Source of the DNA: Heterotrichella gracilis
Lineage: Eukaryota; Sar; Xanthophyceae; Tribonematales; Xanthonemataceae
Direction: 5' to 3'
Assembly: GCA_032358255.1 (NCBI GenBank)
Contig: JAULBX010005553.1
Span: 1-64,000, forward strand
DNA: 64,000 nucleotides
The notes under the pieces are model-generated. The model worked only from the letters and a program-made list of their open reading frames with translations, was not told the origin of the DNA and ran no database searches. The position numbers were made by a program, and so were the translations under genes. Numbering within the stretch: position 1 is the stretch's first letter; each line of letters starts with the position of its first letter. Shown piece by piece: positions 1-11,700 of this stretch.

Positions 1-584
1 CCAGGCATGGCAACCTTGCTCACTCCATCTCCACTACCATAGGGAGTTCCAACGTTGGCAATTGCCTCCTGTTTACAAACGCAGAAACTCACCCACCCCG
101 TTACACACACCTACCAATCTGGCTAGTGCCCCCTCAGCACCACACCACCAAGCCTTATATTATCATGATCACCAGTGCTGACAAGAATGATCTGCATACT
201 CGGACCACAGCCTTGGCCCGAGCCCGCCGCAAGGACCACCACATTCATCTCCTAGAGGTCAAGTGCCTCAATAAATTTGGAATTCATCGCACAGTTCTTG
301 CAGCACTCAACCAGCACACAGGACAGGCCACCCATCTCAGACCCGTTGGCCTAGCTACCCACCTCAGAAACGATGGTTGGAGCGTCATCTGTCATGCACT
401 CATTATTGACACCACCGGCATTGTGCCAGTTTCTACGTTTGAAGCCCTGACTGCTATAGGTTTAGCTCCACGTGTGATTACCCAACTTATTCCTGAGTTG
501 CAACTCCTTGCTATTCAAGGCTCCTATGCATTGTGCACTAAACGCCAAACCCTTTTACATGCCATGCCTGCGGGCATTGGCTAA
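1..584 (+). mobile_element. 3' end of a non-LTR retrotransposon ORF (partial)
   Basis: One reading frame is open from the left edge to a TAA-type end at 584, about 193 codons without a stop, so this is the C-terminal part of a longer ORF that starts outside the window. The end of the protein (LLEVKCLNKFG, then a predicted helix, then WSVICHALIIDTTGIVPVSTFEALTAIGL) resembles the region after the reverse transcriptase domain in chlorophyte non-LTR elements, which often reads HLIEVKYC...VTLHTILLGVGGTIY..T...L..LGL. The catalytic reverse transcriptase motifs are not in the window. Composition is less GC-biased than the neighbouring host exons. After the stop come about 100 bp and a (TTTC)n tract at about 680-697. 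Assignment rests on remembered family pattern and is moderate. Confidence 0.55.
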
Positions 585-1764
585 CTAGGCCTCCAGGCCT
601 GCCCTTGACCAGCCGTTCTGGCTGGTGTGGTGCCCTGGTGCGAGCCAGTGGCCCCCCAACTACGCCTCTGTGCGTTCCCTTTCTTTCTTTCTTTCTTAGA
701 ATTGTCGCGGTGATAAGCGTGAAAGAAAGATAAAACGAGGTGGGGTGGCGGGAAGGGGGTGGGGAGGGGAATAATGACGTGGTGTGCGCTTTATGACGTG
801 AAGTTGGGGCCTGTAAAAAGGAATGTGGGACGCGTAGCGCCCTCGTGTCAGTGGCAACAAGGGTCGGTCCCATGCTTCCTTATATTATACATTGTCATGA
901 ATAGTATCCACCAGTTGACATTGCATGTTCAACACTTGCTGGCTCGTGGTGTGATGGTAGGTGTGTGTGTGGGGCAGGAGTCATGAAGTGTACTTCATGC
1001 AGTATGGATAGAGACAAATGCACTGGCGCGTCAACAATGACTGACCCAAAATAACTGCAAAGAAAGGAAACGCGCTGACGTCCACATTAGACAGCCAGGC
1101 ACAAGGCACACTGTGGCTGCCGCACACTCAGGGCGTGTTCCACGTTGCCATACACCAAGAAAGCGTCCTTGTTTTCAGAAACCAGTCAGCTGGCAGAAAT
1201 TTAAAAAGACTTCTAACTGAAAACGAGGAAGGAAGCTGCGCAGTCTAGACGTACTATGGCCTAGCTCAAGAAACATGCATACAAGTGACCCTTGCTGTGT
1301 CCTAAAATAGTGCACTCGGTCTGTCATGACTGCAGTGACAACGTACCACGGGAGTGTGTCCAAATGTCTCATGTGATATCAACATTCGGAGTTCTTCCAG
1401 CTTTGGAGCAGAGACATACCGCAGTATGTATGCACATGTGCGTTCAAACGCATTCACATTGCCACTGCAATTAGAACTGGCTGCATGGAATTGGTTTGAG
1501 ACATAAAAATCAGGGCTGAAGAAGACGGTAAACCATTGTGCAACACAGACTCCATTCCAATACAGGCATAGTTGCGGGGGTGCTGCGCCCTGCTCTGTGC
1601 ATGGGTTCCGCCGGAGGATTACCCTCTTCACCGGTGAACCCCGCCAGCCGCATGCACACCACTAGCGTAGGCAGATGTGGGAAGTTTATGAATGTTGCCC
1701 TACTAGCAAAGCTTGCGCTTTCCCCTCCTCGGTGTGTGTCCTCCCTCCCCTCCCCTCCGCTCCC
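585..1764. other. Intergenic, no gene seen
   Basis: This stretch probably begins with the 3' untranslated region of the retroelement, including a (TTTC)n microsatellite at 680-697. The rest holds only short unconvincing ORFs and forms the 3' flank of the kinase gene that ends at 1765 on the minus strand. Confidence 0.5.
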
Positions 1765-4700
1765 CTACCCTACTACGAGGCCCCCACCGCCTGCGAGGGC
1801 CGCCAATGGCCTCTTGCCACCCTCCAACCCCTTGCCCTGCAGCTGCAGCCGCTGGTAGCTGGCAAACTCCGGCACCACCATCTGCCCGTCCTCCAGTGCC
1901 TGCTGCAGCTCCTGCAGTTGGGCCAGCACCTCCACAAAGGAGGGGCGGTCGGCGGGGTCGGCGGACAGGCACTGCTCAACTAGCGACTGCGGCAAGGGGG
2001 GGAAGGGAGTGAGGGCCAGGGGGCGCACAGTTACCACTGCAAGGGCAGCCGCTACCAGCAGTGCCACGCAGGCAGGCACGAAAAGTGCCAATCAAGAGCA
2101 TGCAAGTAGTCCAAGTAGTGCAAGCAAGTTGCGCATCATGATTGATCGGCCTGACTTAGCAACTCGTGCAGGCCCCAGATACCAACTCCCACGCCGGAGG
2201 CACGCCTGGCACGCACCAGCATCCTCCAATCCCCATCCACACACCCCTCCTGGTCCACCCACCTTAATCCCCTGCGGCGTGTTGTCCGGCAGCTCCAGCC
2301 AGTCGTTGCCTGCCATCTTGCGCAGCATGATCTGGTAGTACCCCTCGCCCCCCCAGGCCCGCTCCCCCATGTACATCTCCCACACCAGCACCCCAAAGGC
2401 GTACACATCCATGGACAGGCTCATGCGGCTGGCGCTGATCACCTCAGCAGGCATGTGAGTGATGGTGCCAAAGGCGCCGGTGAAGGGGGCGCTGGCCTCC
2501 GTGGACAGCATGCGGCTCAGGCCAAAGTCGCAGATCTGGGGGAGGGGGGGAATGATTTAATAATTAATCCCGTATAAACTCAATAAAATAAATTTACAAA
2601 TATACCTTCTATTTTTGTAATCATTCCAGGCTGATCATTCCTGCAATTATTAGGAAGATGGTCGCATGCACTATTGCGTATGGTAGAGACAGATTTGAGC
2701 ACCACCATTGGCATCACACCATGCCACATTAAACCAGGCTCGGATGCAGTGTGTTGGCATTCTTGCCCCCACACCTTGTGCACCACCACCCTGCCCCTAC
2801 AACCCACCCCCACGCCCCTCCCCCATACGTCACCCACCTTGCACACCAGCCCCGCGCGCACATCCAGCGACGACAGCAGGATGTTCTTGGGCGCCAAGTC
2901 AGCATGCACTATGCCCAGCGCGTGCAGCTCCGCCATGCCGCTTGCAATCTCCTGCCCAGCCCTGAGGATGCGCGCAAGGTGCGGGGCGCCCCTGAACTTG
3001 GACAGCTGGGAGCGGAAGTAGCCTGCGCCAGAAGAGGGAAATTTAGGGTTCAGTGTGAGGTGTTTAGGGTGAAGGGGGGAAGCGGATATAGCCTGCGCCA
3101 GGGAGGCGGAGAGGGTTGGATGGCATGCGTGGTGTGGTGTGGGCTCAGGGTTGATGAGGGGGGCCACGTGCACTGCACTGTCCCAATAGGTGGTTCAAGA
3201 TGTACAGGAGAGGCCGTGGAATCCAACAGATTGGCAGGGAGGCCGTGGGTACCCAAGTTGCCACAGCGCCGGCGACATGGCGTGCAAGCAACAGGTGGCG
3301 CACTGACGCGGCACCACACCCACCAGCACCACCACACCCACCACAACCACAACCACAGCCCGCTGCATTAGGCGCCATGTGGCCACCACCCCCCCTGCCA
3401 CATCCACCCCAGCGCCCACCCCACCAAGCACATGCACGCCCCCTCCCCCCCCCACACACCACACACACGCACCTCTGTCGATCGCCTCCTGCAGGCTGCC
3501 TGCGTCACAGAACTCCATGACGATCCACGACTCGTACCCGCGCACACCCTCCTCGTACTCCTCCGCAGGCAGCATGGCGGGCGGCAGGTCGACATGCACC
3601 TGGCGCTTCACGCGGTGCGCCACAGTGCTGTGCTTAAAGACCCGCACCACGTTGGGGTGGGCCACCTGGCTGGCCAGGGCCGCCTCGGTGGCTGCCGCCT
3701 TGTCCGCCGCCTCCTTGTGCACAACCAGCTTGATCGCCACGTGGCGGCTCTTCCACACCCCGTGGTACACCCTGCGGGTGGGTCAGGGGAGACTGGTCAG
3801 TGGTACTACTCACATGTTACTTTAATTGATGGCACGTGGTGTGTGGCAATGGAAGACGCCTGAACATAAGGGGCTCGGCCAGGCACGCTGTATGTGCGGC
3901 GCCACATGCAACGGCATGCACCGCCCCCAACCTTGAAGCACCGCTGATGCACCCCATGCACACAACCCCGCATCCTACTGGCCACCACTTGCAAAGCTGT
4001 GGCCTGGCATGTAGGCAGACTCATCACCACCACTCTTCCCCCCGCACACACTCACTTCCCGTAGCTGCCCATGCCCAACAGCGCCCCCACTTGCACGTCC
4101 GCAAACGGCATGGCCTTGATCCCATTGGGCCGCAGCACCGGCAGGTACTTGCTGCGCTGCCGCGAGAAGGTGGCGAAGTACAGGCCGTCGGTGCTGTGGC
4201 CGGGCGTGCGCGAGCATGCCTTGATGGCGATGCGCGCGGTGTTGTGGTCCAGGCGGCGCGAGGCGGCGGGCTTGAAGCGCACGTAGAAGCAGGTGTCCGG
4301 GGAGGCGGGGTCGCCCGGCGCCAGGTGCGCGCGGGCGCACATGACCACCGTGAAAGGCTCGGCGCGCGAAATCTCGTCGGCGTAGACTGACCAGGGGTCC
4401 TGCAGAACGGAGGCCAATTGGAGTGGGTACAGTGCTGATGGTGGGTGGGTGGAGGTGGGTGGGGTGGCGGGATTGGGTGGCGCATTTGTGGACACGCAGT
4501 ACAAGGGCAGGGGTGGGATAGCATGGGGCTGGATGCCCCTGCACTGTGTTCATTGACAGTGGCATGGCATGCACATGCCAGCTGCTCACAACATTATCCA
4601 GCGCCCTACACCCCAGCCAAGGGCACACGCAACATTACAAAACCTAGCCAAGGGCGTACCTTGGACGCCGGCTCCTTGGCGCCCCCCGCCACTGCCGCCT

Positions 4701-6620
4701 GCGCCACAAACAGCTCCCAGAAGGGGGCGCCCACCGCCTGCCCATAGCTGCCCCCCGTCAGCTTGCACCACCCCTCATCGGCATACAGCACAGGCCACCC
4801 CTCCGCATTCAGATCGCACAGGAGCACGCCCTCGGCTCGAGACCCTTGAGGGTTGCGGAAGGTGGGCCGCAGGCCGCCCGCCCTGGCCGTCTTGGGCGAG
4901 GGGGGCGGCGAGGCGCTGCGCAGGGTTGGGCAGGGTTTTTGCTTTGTTTGCCTGCCCGCCTCCATGTCCCGCAGCACCAGCTCAGCAAAGTTGAGCAGCA
5001 CCGTGCAGCACTGCGCGTCAAACTCGCGCGGCTTGAAGTCCAGCACGCACCTGGGTGGGGGGCAAGGGGGGGAAGGGGTGAGGGGTCACGGGGCAGGTGC
5101 AGGCTGCAGCAACGGGGCATGCATAGGGTTCTGGGTGGGCTGGTGCAGAGATGGAGACAGCGGCTGGCATAGCGACACCAGTGCGCTGATGCCCAGCCCC
5201 TGCCATCCGCCGCTGTCCAGCTGTGCTGTGGGTGTGTGTATGCAAGCCAGGCAGCAGAGGTGCGGCCAGTGCAGGGCCACCAGCAGCTTCTAAGCAGCCC
5301 CTGCGTGTGGGGTGGGTGCTGATACCCAAGGCTGGCCCTGCGTGGGAGCGTGGTGTGGTACTCGTATGTGTGCAGTGCAGGCCACTGTGCCGCGCTGTGA
5401 GCAACAGCGTGGCGTGGTGTGGGTGGGCAGTGCCAGGCCAGGGCACCATGCTGTGATGCACCCCCTCTCCCACCCCCACTCACAGTGTTCCCACGCTGTT
5501 CCCCTCCCAATCCACCAGCGGGCAGCCTGCGTAAAAGCGCAGCTTGGGGCCGCTCTTCACCAGCGGGTGGTCGCAGAACCTGCGAGGGGGGCAGCAACCC
5601 ATGTGGTCAGCAGGCGGGGGGAAGGGGAGAGGGGGTTGGGGTGGACGGTGTGCAGCAGACAGCAGGGCCGTTCCTACGTGCAAGGCCAGTGCAGGCGTGG
5701 CACCACCCGGAGGGCAACGGGCAGTGAAGGGCGTGCCGCACAGGCAGCGATAGGGCCACACATCGCAGCATGCAGCATCAGCACAGGTATCCTTGTTTGG
5801 GCGGGGCGCAGCACTGCAGGGCAGCCATGGCAGCCCGCCCCCCCTCCCGCCCTTGCGCTCACCTCCCGTCTGCCTCAGTGTCTGGCAGCACCATGACCTG
5901 CGGCTTGAGCGGCATCACAGTCCAGCTGCACAGGGACCAGCGCTGCAGGAGGGGGCACACAGCACACGCTCAGCGCCAAGGCCTGGGGTGGTGCCAACAA
6001 GAGGGTAGACATGTGTTCCCAACCACAAGCACAAGACGGCATTGCACCGCGGTTCAACACGCAGGGGCACAGGCCTTCACCACAGGTACACGCGAGGCTG
6101 CAGGGGCGGCTCACCCTGTCCAAGCAGCCGTTTGGGAACCCAACTGCGCTCGACACCCTGTTCACGTGCTGGCCCACCAGCGTGACGCAGCTGATGGGCG
6201 TGTCAAAGAGCTTGCACATGAGCGAGGTGATCTGCTCCCAGCGCGGGTCCACGTCGGGAGACTGCTCCAGGAAGAAGTTGGAGCTGGCGCACCGCTGGGA
6301 CTCGCCACAGGCAACTGCACAGGGGACAACAGGGTGGGTGAAGGGTCTGGATATGCACCAGGTGGTGTTGCTAGTGGGCAGTGCACTGGCACTTGAAAAG
6401 GGCGCACCTGGCAGTGCACTATTGGCAAGAGTGGCAGGTTCTTTGCAGTAGTGGGTGGCTTACCTGGCGCCCCGTGGTACACCTCCTCCTCAGCAGGCTC
6501 GTGCTCATACGTCTTCGGCAGTGCATGCTGCCGCCTGGCTATGGCTGCCTCGATGGGGCACTGGCTGCTCCACGGATCTGGAGATGCATATGCATCGCAC
6601 GCTGCCTGCGTGGCTGCCAT
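1765..6620 (-). CDS. GAF-PAS-protein kinase (tyrosine-kinase-like family)
   Basis: Ten exons join in phase to 748 residues: 6464-6620, 6115-6314, 5863-5942, 5484-5579, 4660-5050, 4056-4399, 3473-3771, 2838-3022, 2263-2535, 1765-1986. A GAF domain covers about residues 70-190 (CKLFDTPISCVTLV ... GTLCVLDFKPREF). A PAS-like domain covers about 250-300 (EGVLLCDLNAEGWPVLYADE). The kinase runs from about 415 to 720: glycine loop GMGSYGK, VAIK lysine near 437, catalytic loop HADLAPKN (D564), DFG near 587, MPAE in place of APE, then DVYAFGVLVWEM and DRPSF. The HxDLAxxN form is typical of tyrosine-kinase-like kinases, but the usual HRD arginine is alanine. The start is the first ATG after an in-frame stop near 6810; no targeting signal is seen. 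The role is inferred as a soluble small-molecule- or redox-sensing kinase; the ligand is unknown. Confidence 0.85.
3011..3101 (-). repeat. Duplicated acceptor and exon start with TTTAGGG units
   Basis: The 21 bp at 3011-3031, covering the start of kinase exon 8 and its 3' splice site, recur at 3081-3101 with 19 of 21 bases identical. Between the copies are two TTTAGGG units (3042-3048 and 3063-3069). The upstream copy keeps a usable AG acceptor. Confidence 0.8.
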
Positions 6621-8712
6621 GGCAATGCGCTGCCACTCAGGCAGCAACCATGGCTCGGTGCACGCCGAAGCAGCGGGAGCCAAGTGCCTTGTCCAAGTGG
6701 TGGCAGCCCCAGGCGCCTGTGGTGGATGCTGCGACTCCCCGTGTGAAAGATGCCGGCCTTGTGCTGGAGCGAGCAGGCAGTGATGAAGGCTTCTAAGACG
6801 CTTTCACTCTGCTTCGGCAGTAGTCAGCGTTGAGATGAGGCGGTGAGCGACAGGGCGATGACGGTTCCAAGTCTCCAGAGCGAGCTGCCGCCTGGCCTCT
6901 CCCCACCAAGATGGCTCCACACGCGAATGGATGGCGATTCTGGCTGCTGTCTTCTCGTTACGACCTCTGTTAAAGGGAGACCGCAACAAATCAAATCAAC
7001 CCTTGTCGCTGGAAGCAAACCAGGCCGGGGCCTACACAGGTTGAAAGCCACTTGCCTTGCTGCTGGTGGCCGTCCAAGTGTGCAAGTGGTACCCAATCAC
7101 GTCAGCTGACTACTACACCTTTGCCGGAGACCGCCAGCAAAGGCCGTGTACAGTAAAACACCAAGAACCTGTTACAAACGCACACAGCTTTCCTGTTGAG
7201 GTTTGGCAGGTTGCTGTGTATGTATATGTGCAGCTGACACTTTGCGGAAAAGTCTCTGCCAGAAGCTGGGCAATTGCAATTGCAGCACCCCACATGTGGG
7301 TGGCCACTGCGGAGCTATGACTCATTTCTGACACTTTTTTGAATTTGTAGATTCTGTGGTGACATCATCAGCGTGCGCTTTATTGCCAGCCTGGCACCTC
7401 GCTTTAGCGGCCCGGATAAATCGAGGCTTTTTTTTATTTCCTGGGAAAGGCTGGGCGCATGCATGTTGTGTCAGATGTCATAAATGGGCAGCAGAATGCA
7501 ACGGCAGAGGACTTCAGTGTAGGTCACAGTTCCCCCATGCAGGCTTGTAGTAGATATACTCCGCGCCTTGTGTCGTATCTACATAGAAACATGCATGTAG
7601 GAAGCCAACACATATGCATGCATATGGGAGATGTTGCTCACCAGTGAACAACGGTGCGCTCGCCCGCTTGGGTCGTTATCGGCCGTCGCTGCACCCCTAA
7701 AGTGTCGGACTTCCTACAGACTGCACAGGGGGGTTCAACCCCTCGCCCTTGGTCACTAGGTGGGTGGAAGTACCCCTAACGTTGGCAATGTGCCTACAAG
7801 GCTAACTCAGTAGCTGGGCCTCATATCGGACGTATCATGCCATTAGTGGGCACTTTGCATTTTTGCTTGCACGACACAAACATCTCACCTGGTCCGCTGG
7901 CCACTCACACACCGGCTGGTGGCTGTATACCCCCTGCTTTGCACTGCCTCCTCGTGTGCCTGTGCTGGGTGGGCTGCTGGGTGGGCCTGGTGGGTGGCGG
8001 TGAGTGATTCTTGACAGAGTGGCCGTCTCGTGAGCGGTACACATTCACCCCTGCTGAGGCGACCACCAGATACCCTGCAACCCCACCATGGCACCACCAC
8101 CATGCATGTGCCCAGACCACCGGTACCCACTACCCACCAACCTGCGCCAGTGCCTAGCCCCTTACCACGCAGGTCTGCTGCCATGCGGGTGTTGTAGCTG
8201 ACACCCCCCCCTGCCACCCACCTCCCCTCCCAGGGGGTGCCCCCATCCCGTACCTGTCCTTTTTCTGTTCTGCCCTGTTTCTTTCTGTTGTGCTGCTTGT
8301 CCGCTGCTCACCCTTGGCTTCGTTTGTCCCTGTTTGCTTCGTCTTGCTGCTTTGTGTTTGCTTGAGCTTGTTGTGTGTTCTGTTGCTTTTTCAGCTTACC
8401 CCTGCACCGTTTGGTCCTGTTTGTGCTTTGCCTGTTGCTGCTTGGTTCTACCCACTCTGCTTCCGTTCCTTTCCCGTTTTCACCATCTACACTTTTCTCA
8501 GAAGGGTTGCCTAGGGCCCATACCCCCTTGGCACGATGCACCACAACCCATGTGCAGCAGCACCCCCATTCGCCCACACCACCACTGCCACCTGCAGGGC
8601 TTGACGCACAGCAACACCCGACACACCTCTGCCGTAAGGTGTGGTGATGGCACCACACCACCACCACCTCCACATCCGGGTGTGTGCCAGTCGCACAGCC
8701 CTCCACCCCACT
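6621..8712. other. Intergenic, no gene seen
   Basis: Upstream flank of both the kinase (-) and the SET gene (+), so it should hold a bidirectional promoter region. The interval 7640-7830 is GC-rich with short direct motifs but no ORF I can assign. The interval 8270-8420 is a long pyrimidine/TG-rich tract on the plus strand. No tRNA or recognised element was found. Confidence 0.45.
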
Positions 8713-11700
8713 ATGCGGCACCCAGTCCTAGCCGCAGTGCTAGTGCTGGTGTTGGCTGCCCTGTGGAGTGTGCCAGTTGACTGTGCCTGGGGGCGTGGAG
8801 GTCGAGCCCCCAGCGAAACCCCTGAGCAGGCAGTCATCCGGTGGCTGGAGGGGCACGGGGGCAAGGTGCGTAGCGTGGGGGTGGAGGGGCGGGGGGCTGG
8901 GTGGTGGTGGATGGTGGATAATGGACTTGCACGCGCTGGTCCTGCGGTGGCACTGAAGGGTATCAACAGCCTGGTGTGTCGAGGTTCGTGGCTTGTGTGG
9001 GCGGTACACCCATGGGGGAGGTACTGATGGCGGGAGACAGGAGGTGCCTGAGCAGATATTTAGGGTTTCGGGTTTAGAAGATAGGGTTTTCATCACTGCG
9101 GGTGCCTGATTGGACTCTACTGAGCAAGGCCCCTACACTGCCTGAATCACTGAGGACCACCATCATGCTTGCCCGTCCCCCTCCCATGTCATGTCACATT
9201 TTATGACCACCCCTTCTTGCAGGTTGGGTTCCACATTGGCAAGGCGTGTGAGGGATGCATACGCGGCACCATCGCCAGCAGGGACTACAAGGTGGGGGGG
9301 GGATATGGGGACGGGTACGGAGGGGTGTGGTTGGGATCTTGCTGTGTGGCGGTGGTGGGTGGGTGTCGGGTTGGAAAGGGGCGTGTACACACCCTGTGGA
9401 AGCCTTTGGGTCCTTTAGTGCTTCCCAGGGTGGCAGCCACTTATGTCACCCCGCATGCATGAGCGATTCAAGTAAGAAACTGCATCTCGCTTTCCAGCAT
9501 GCAGGCCACAGGTCGTGCACTCCCTCCCGGCTGGGTGGCTGGCCTGCTCCGTGTGAACACAGGCCCCTGCCTGGTCCCCTTGCTGGGGTTCAGTTATCAG
9601 TGCTGGGGGTTAGTTGACAGCATGTGTGCGTGGTGTGAGCGAGGGCAACCGCATTGCCTTCGTCCCCATGAACTGCTTAGGGTTTGAGGTTTAAAGTTTT
9701 AGAGTTGGGGGTCTAGGGTTTGCTGACTGTGTGTGTGTGTGTGTGTGTGTGCAGGAGGGCGACATCATTGCCGTCATCCCCATGAACTGCACTATACAGC
9801 TGGCACCGGGGGGGTCATACTCAGCGGTGGGTACCCCTGCCCATGCCCATGCAGCGCTTGTCTCGCTGGCTGCCCCTGCCGCCCACCATGGGTTACACCC
9901 TTGCACATGCCCTTGGTCCATTGACGCAATGTGCCGTGCGTACCGCATCGCATCTTGCCGGCGTGCCTTGCTGGTTGCTGTCAAAGTTTGCGCTGACTTC
10001 TGATTGATACAAGCTAGATTGTGCGCTACCGCATGACCCCTGCCTTGCCACCCTACGAGGAGGTGCTAGGCAAATATGTAACAGTGAAAGCTTGAAACAG
10101 TGCACACCTCCCCTCTGTACATGTCCCTGTGTCCCCCCTTTGCCATGCCCTGGCCCTCGCGCCATTCCCACCCCTGCCCCACCGCTCCCACCTCCCTGCC
10201 CCACCCCTTTCCACCTCTCCTGTGCAGGTCTCGGCCACTGAGCTGTTCCGCATGTTTTACTTGGAACCTGGCTTCAACACTACGTACAGGGCATGGTGGG
10301 ACAGCCAACCGACCGCAGATGAGGTAATGTACTTCGCCATTGCACCTGATTGCTGGGCATCAACCCAGGAGGCTGCCGTTGGGGTTGTAAGACATTGAGC
10401 GCTGCTGCCATGCATGGTCACCATGCATGCATGTGCAAATGCCCTTCAGCTGCAGATGGTGAAAGCATACGTCAATGTACCTCCCTACTTTAGAGCTCGG
10501 ATGTATGCTATCATTACCTCTGCACGCTGAAATCTGCACCCTGCAGTCTGTTCTCCGTTTTGTGGCGCGAGAGTTTATGTGCGTACTTGTGACTACTCCC
10601 AGCCAATACCCAACAACCCCCCCCTGCAGGTGTTCGTCCCTGACCTGTACGAGCCGCACCACATCGAAATGCTGCAGAGCCACCACCTGGTGAGGACCAA
10701 GAGGGGGGTTGGGAAGGAGAGGGGAGGGGAGGGATTGAAATGGGTTTCTCCAGTTCACCTTGAGTGTGACCGCTGTTCCGTCGTTGACCGATGTTGTGCA
10801 TACGGCATACATAACATTTAATATATGTGGTATATCAACAAACATAAGTACTCATGTCACATGCATCATGTGGCATCCTTGAATCAATACTTAGTCACAT
10901 GGCACGACACATGGCAATCTGCTCTCCACTGCCCCATGCCCTCCCTCAATGAACAGTCTACGAATACTCGTTTACATTCTCACTGCTCCCCCGTCACCAC
11001 ACCCCGCCCACCACCCACCACCCGCACCCACACCCACTTGCAGGAGAACCTAGTTGAGGCCAACATCTACGCCGCTGAGTACATCTACAACGGCTCGCTG
11101 GCGGGCACCCAAGCAGTGAACGAGATAGTGGCCGAGGCGGGGGCCACGGTGGGCTTGCGGGAGTACAAATATGTAACGGCGCTGGTGAGTGGGGGAGACG
11201 GGCGGGTAGGCGAGGGACTGGGGGACGCTCAATGCATCCTATACTCCAATATACGCTTCACGTTGCGGCCTCTACACCCCGCCACCCGATGGATTTATCC
11301 TCTCATCCCAACCAAGAAGCATTTAGATTTGTAAGGATCTTTGACATATACAAATCTTGAGATGACACTCTTAGACAGTTTTGTTCATAAGCATCAAAAT
11401 CTGTGATGACGGTATCAGGAGGACTTAAATGCATCACTATTCCTAATTAATACCTTAAAATTATGCAAATAATTTAATACATTTTTCAGTTTTTTGGGGT
11501 TGGTCCCAGGTCCTGAGCCGCGCCTTCAGCTTCGTTGACCCGCTGAATGCCTCCCTCACCCACACATACATGGTTCCCGTGCTGGACATGCTCAACCACG
11601 ACGATAACCCTAACGCCGAGCGCAAGCAGGCGGTGGAGGAGGGGGGCAGGCCGGTGGTGAACGTGGTGGCGCTCAGGGCAATCAAGAAGGGGGAGGAGGT

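Noticed and set aside
7640-7830. Possible tRNA or retroelement fragment
   Set aside because: A GGTTCAACCC box is present but no A box or cloverleaf could be formed, and no coding similarity to the element at 1-584 was seen.
8820-9057. Another junction copy from SET exon 1 (CCTGAGCAG at 9047)
   Set aside because: Only nine bases match and the match is not at the junction; too short to separate from chance although TTTAGGG units lie beside it.
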